Source of the DNA: Spirochaetes bacterium RBG_16_67_19
GTDB lineage: Bacteria; Spirochaetota; Spirochaetia; SZUA-6; DRHE01
Assembly (NCBI GenBank): GCA_001829505.1
Contig: MIBK01000133.1
Coordinates: forward strand, 775-8,929
Direction: 5' to 3'
DNA: 8,155 bases
Position 1 is the first letter of the stretch. Every line of letters starts with the position of its first letter. The notes under the pieces are model-generated. The model was given only the letters and a program-made list of their open reading frames with translations. It was not told where the DNA came from and did not search any database. Of this stretch, positions 5,618 to 8,155 are shown in pieces. A program made the translations under genes and the position numbers.

Positions 5618-6403
5618 ATGCCGGAAACCTTGCTGGAAATCGACGGCCTGACGAAGAGCTTCAAGGGGCTTCGCGCGGTGGACGGCTACCGGTTGCGGCT
5701 GGCCGCCGGGGAGATCCTGGGCATCATCGGGCCCAACGGGGCCGGCAAATCAACGGTTTTCAATCTGCTCACCGGCCATCTGCGCGCCACCTCCGGAGCG
5801 ATCCGCTTCCGCGGGAAGGACATCACCCAACTGGCACCGGAGCGCATCGCCAGGCTGGGTATCGGGCGTACCTTTCAGAACATCCGCCTTTTTCCCGGCC
5901 TGACCGCCCTGGAAAACGTGGTTTGCGCCGGCCAGCTTCACGATCGCAGCAGCCTGGCCGCCACGCTGCTGTCCTGGCCGTCCTTCCGGCGCACCGAACG
6001 ACGCCTGGTGCAGTCGGCGCGCGAGCAGCTCGCCATGTTCGGTCTGGAGGAACGGGCTTCGGCGCCGGCGACCTCCCTGCCTTACGGTGATCAGCGCCGG
6101 CTGGAGATCGTGCGCGCTCTGGCCCTCCGCCCGGCGCTCCTTCTCCTGGATGAGCCGACCGCCGGCATGAACGGCCAGGAGAGCCTGCGCGTGCTGGACC
6201 TGATTCGCCGCATTCGCGAGCAGTACCGGCTCACCATCGTCCTGGTGGAGCACAACATGCCATTAGTCATGAGCCTTTGCGAGCGCCTGCAGGTGCTGAA
6301 CTACGGCCAGATCATCGCCGAAGGCAGCCCGGAGCAGGTGCGCGTGGATCCACGGGTCGTGGAGTCTTACCTGGGACGGGTGGCCGCAGATGCTCAAGCT
6401 TGA
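5618..6403 (+). CDS. livG: Branched-chain amino acid-type ABC transporter ATP-binding protein LivG
   Basis: One of the two ATPase subunits that power the HAAT-family importer for branched-chain amino acids or related amides and carboxylates; it sits on the inner face of the membrane. At 261 residues it is full length. Motifs: Walker [10 protein letters not shown] (38-46), Q-loop Gln87 in [10 protein letters not shown], signature LPYGDQR (154-160, with Asp where Gln is common), Walker B LLLLDEP (174-180) with catalytic Glu179, and His212 in LVEHNM. The tail [22 protein letters not shown] (232-253) is the extension typical of LivG. The ATG at 5618 gives the usual family N-terminus and follows a predicted promoter closely. 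Its last 14 bases overlap livF, so the two are translated together. Transport substrate cannot be read from the ATPase. Confidence 0.95.
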   Translation: MPETLLEIDGLTKSFKGLRAVDGYRLRLAAGEILGIIGPNGAGKSTVFNLLTGHLRATSGAIRFRGKDITQLAPERIARLGIGRTFQNIRLFPGLTALENVVCAGQLHDRSSLAATLLSWPSFRRTERRLVQSAREQLAMFGLEERASAPATSLPYGDQRRLEIVRALALRPALLLLDEPTAGMNGQESLRVLDLIRRIREQYRLTIVLVEHNMPLVMSLCERLQVLNYGQIIAEGSPEQVRVDPRVVESYLGRVAADAQA

Positions 6404-7112
6404 AGCCGTTGAGGTCGCCTACGGGCACATCGTGGCTCTGACCGGGGTCAGCCTGCGGGTCCTGGATGGAGAGCTGGTCGCGCTGCTGGGCGCCAACGGA
6501 GCGGGCAAGTCCACGACGTTGATGAGCATTTCGGGGATCGTGCGACCGCGCGGCGGGACACTGGAGTACAACGGGGCCGACCTCAGCAGAGCCAGCCCCT
6601 TGGATATCGTCGGTCTGGGTGTGATCCAGTGCCCGGAGGGGCGCAGGATCTTCGGGGGGCTGACCGTTCTGGAAAACCTGCGTATGGGTGCGATCCGCCG
6701 CAGGGATGCGGGGGCAGTGCGCCGCGACCTGGACTGGGTTCTATCCCTGTTTCCGGTGCTCGGGCAACGCCGGCACCAAAGCGGAGCCACGCTGAGCGGG
6801 GGGGAGCAGCAGATGCTGGCAATGGCCCGGGCCCTGATGGGCTCGCCCCGCCTGCTGCTGCTGGACGAGCCTTCCCTGGGACTGGCGCCCATTGTCGTGC
6901 AGGCCATCTTCCAGGTGATCGGCGAGCTGCACCGCCGGGGCGTCACCATCCTCCTGGTGGAGCAGAACGTCCGCCAGGCCCTGGCGGTGGCGGACCGCGG
7001 CTACGTGCTGGCCACCGGCAGAGTCATCCTGGAAGGCAGCGGGGCCCGGTTGCTCTCTCACCCCGAGTTGGAGCAGGCCTACCTCAGCGCGGCGCCGGGG
7101 GACCGGCGGTGA
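6390..7112 (+). CDS. livF: Branched-chain amino acid-type ABC transporter ATP-binding protein LivF
   Basis: The second ATPase of the importer, 240 residues, full length. Motifs: Walker A GANGAGKST (34-42), the LivF-type PEGRRIF segment (82-88) preceded by an unusual IQC, signature LSGGEQQ (135-141), Walker B LLLLDEP (155-161) with Glu160, and EQN (191-193), where LivF proteins normally carry Gln in place of the switch His. [22 protein letters not shown] is the expected N-terminus, which supports the ATG at 6390 inside the end of livG. No clear Shine-Dalgarno is present, so it probably depends on translation of livG. It overlaps livH by GTGA (7109-7112). Confidence 0.95.
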   Translation: MLKLEAVEVAYGHIVALTGVSLRVLDGELVALLGANGAGKSTTLMSISGIVRPRGGTLEYNGADLSRASPLDIVGLGVIQCPEGRRIFGGLTVLENLRMGAIRRRDAGAVRRDLDWVLSLFPVLGQRRHQSGATLSGGEQQMLAMARALMGSPRLLLLDEPSLGLAPIVVQAIFQVIGELHRRGVTILLVEQNVRQALAVADRGYVLATGRVILEGSGARLLSHPELEQAYLSAAPGDRR

Positions 7113-8005
7113 GCGCTCTGGAGCTGCTGCTGCAGCAGCTGATCAACGCCGTGAGCATCGGCAGCCTCTACGCCCTGATGGCCATTGGCCTGGCCATGGT
7201 TTTCGGCATCCTGCGTCTGATCAACTTCGCCCACGGCGATCTGATCATGGTGGGCAGCTACGTGGCGCTGCTGGTGATGATGCTCGGGCTGCCGTTTGCC
7301 GTCGCCGCGGTCGCTGGGCTGGCGGCCAGCACGCTGGCCGGCCTGGCCATGGAGCGGGTCGCCTACCGGCCGTTGCGCGGGGCCCACGAGATCGCCATGC
7401 TGCTGACTTCCTTTTCGGTGACCATCTTCCTGGAGAACCTGGCGATCATCCTGTTCCGTCCGACCTCCCGGCCTTTTCCCGCGCCGTCGGTCCTGCGCTC
7501 GGTCATCATCCTGGGCAAGCTGCAAGTGGCGGGTCTGGACCTGATTGCCATCGCCGTGGCGGCGCTGCTGCTGGTTGCGCTCACCGTGTTCGTGAGGAGC
7601 ACCAACGTCGGCATCGCCATGCGCGCGGCCTCCCAGGACTTGCTGGCCGCGCGCCTGATGGGCATCAACGTCAACCGGGTGGTCGCCGCGGCTTTCGCCA
7701 TCGGCTCCCTCCTGGCGGGAGTGGTGGGCCTGCTGTGGAGCGCGCGGGTCGGCAAGGTGGATCCGCTCATGGGTTTCAACCCCGTTCTCAAGGCCTTTGT
7801 GGCTTCGGTCATCGGCGGCCTGGGCAGCCTGCCAGGTGCCGTGCTGGGGGCCTACGTGCTTGGCGGCCTGGAGATCCTGCTCCAGGGTCTGCTTCCTTCC
7901 ACGCTTACTCCCTACCGGGACGCCTTCGTCTTTACCGCGCTGATCGCCCTTCTGCTGTTGAGGCCCAACGGCATCCTGGGCGGTACGGAGAGGGAGAAGA
8001 TCTGA
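7109..8005 (+). CDS. livH: Branched-chain amino acid-type ABC transporter permease LivH
   Basis: An inner-membrane permease of 298 residues that forms half of the transport channel. It begins with a GTG giving MSALELLLQQLINAVSIGSLYALMAIGLAM, a typical LivH N-terminus. GGGGGA (7097-7102) stands 6 bases upstream, and the start overlaps the livF stop. Landmarks: LRLINFAHGDLIMVGSY (35-51), a hydrophobic segment pattern of about eight helices, the cytoplasmic ATPase-docking loop AASQDLLAARLMGIN (173-187), and GGLGSLPGAVLGAYVLGGLE (236-255). The frame is open a further 160 codons upstream, but that is an out-of-frame reading of livF. It ends in TGA overlapping the livM ATG by one base. Confidence 0.95.
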   Translation: MSALELLLQQLINAVSIGSLYALMAIGLAMVFGILRLINFAHGDLIMVGSYVALLVMMLGLPFAVAAVAGLAASTLAGLAMERVAYRPLRGAHEIAMLLTSFSVTIFLENLAIILFRPTSRPFPAPSVLRSVIILGKLQVAGLDLIAIAVAALLLVALTVFVRSTNVGIAMRAASQDLLAARLMGINVNRVVAAAFAIGSLLAGVVGLLWSARVGKVDPLMGFNPVLKAFVASVIGGLGSLPGAVLGAYVLGGLEILLQGLLPSTLTPYRDAFVFTALIALLLLRPNGILGGTEREKI

Positions 8006-8155
8006 TGCCGCCCCCGGCCCCGCGCGCCTCCACGCTCTTGTCCCGCCTGGCCTGGCCAGCAGCGCTGCTCGCCCTTCTGGCCGTCCTTCTGGCTGCGGCC
8101 CACTTTTTCGCGGGTGATTACCTGCAGCGGATCCTGATCATCATCGGGATCAACA
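8005..8155 (+). CDS. livM: Branched-chain amino acid-type ABC transporter permease LivM (N-terminal fragment)
   Basis: The first 50 codons of the second permease; the rest lies beyond the right edge. The sequence has a Pro-rich start (MPPPAPRAS), a first membrane helix at about 15-32 (LAWPAALLALLAVLLAAA), and then DYLQRILIIIGIN, which matches the LivM opening, where a helix continuing as GINAILA is usual. The start is set by AGGGAGAAG (7991-7999) 5 bases upstream and by the TGATG stop/start overlap with livH. Identification rests on position in the operon plus this short N-terminus. The binding-protein gene (livJ/livK type) is not in the window and may follow. Confidence 0.85.
   Translation, partial: MPPPAPRASTLLSRLAWPAALLALLAVLLAAAHFFAGDYLQRILIIIGIN

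Noticed and set aside
5260..6090. Plus-strand frame of 276 residues across the SRPBCC end and livG
   Set aside because: It is out of frame with two confidently identified genes and crosses a hairpin and a promoter; the product is Arg/Gly/Pro-rich nonsense.
5099..6403. SRPBCC gene as the first gene of the liv operon
   Set aside because: A 90-base gap with a strong hairpin right after the SRPBCC stop and a good extended -10 promoter before livG argue for separate units.
1..8155. CRISPR arrays, tRNA/rRNA genes, insertion sequences, phage or defence genes
   Set aside because: No direct-repeat array, no structural RNA pattern, no transposase or terminal inverted repeats, and no recognisable defence proteins were seen on either strand.

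Overview
This GC-rich, almost fully coding window carries four transcription units in alternating directions. Two signal-peptide-bearing DUF4349-type proteins (one a lipoprotein) and a putative beta-barrel protein suggest a Gram-negative (diderm) bacterium. The persulfide-type CoA-disulfide reductase with a partner rhodanese would suit a sulfur-metabolising anaerobe such as a deltaproteobacterial/Desulfobacterota lineage, but that placement is only an inference. There are no tRNA or rRNA genes, CRISPR arrays, insertion sequences or phage genes, and no non-coding stretch over 300 bases.

Layout. (1) Positions 1-2150, minus strand: a small two-helix membrane protein, a DUF4349 lipoprotein, and a second secreted DUF4349 protein that runs off the left edge. 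The last two overlap by ATGA. (2) Positions 2295-4239, plus strand: a CoA-disulfide reductase/rhodanese fusion followed by a single-domain rhodanese whose frame is broken by one missing G. An unusually AT-rich palindrome sits at the promoter. (3) Positions 4267-5016, minus strand: an exported protein with an acidic helical segment and a beta-barrel-like C-terminal half, unrecognised. (4) Positions 5099-5527, plus strand: an AHSA1/SRPBCC protein. Then, from 5618 to the right edge, comes a branched-chain amino-acid-type ABC transporter operon in the order livG-livF-livH-livM; livM is cut off and no binding-protein gene is in view.

How the genes relate. The sulfur pair probably handles persulfides, with the rhodanese domains relaying sulfane sulfur and the flavoprotein reducing it with NAD(P)H. 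The liv genes supply the two ATPases and two permeases of one importer. The DUF4349 pair and its membrane neighbour look like an envelope-associated unit of unknown role.

The most interesting pattern is in the start sites. Every gene that begins a transcription unit lacks a convincing Shine-Dalgarno sequence. Each instead has a sigma70-like promoter with a 17-bp spacer whose -10 box lies only 6-14 bases before the start codon. Four of the six are placed for transcription to begin at, or within about one base of, the start codon. Several operon-internal genes, by contrast, have good Shine-Dalgarno sequences. This points to widespread leaderless or very-short-leader mRNAs in this organism.
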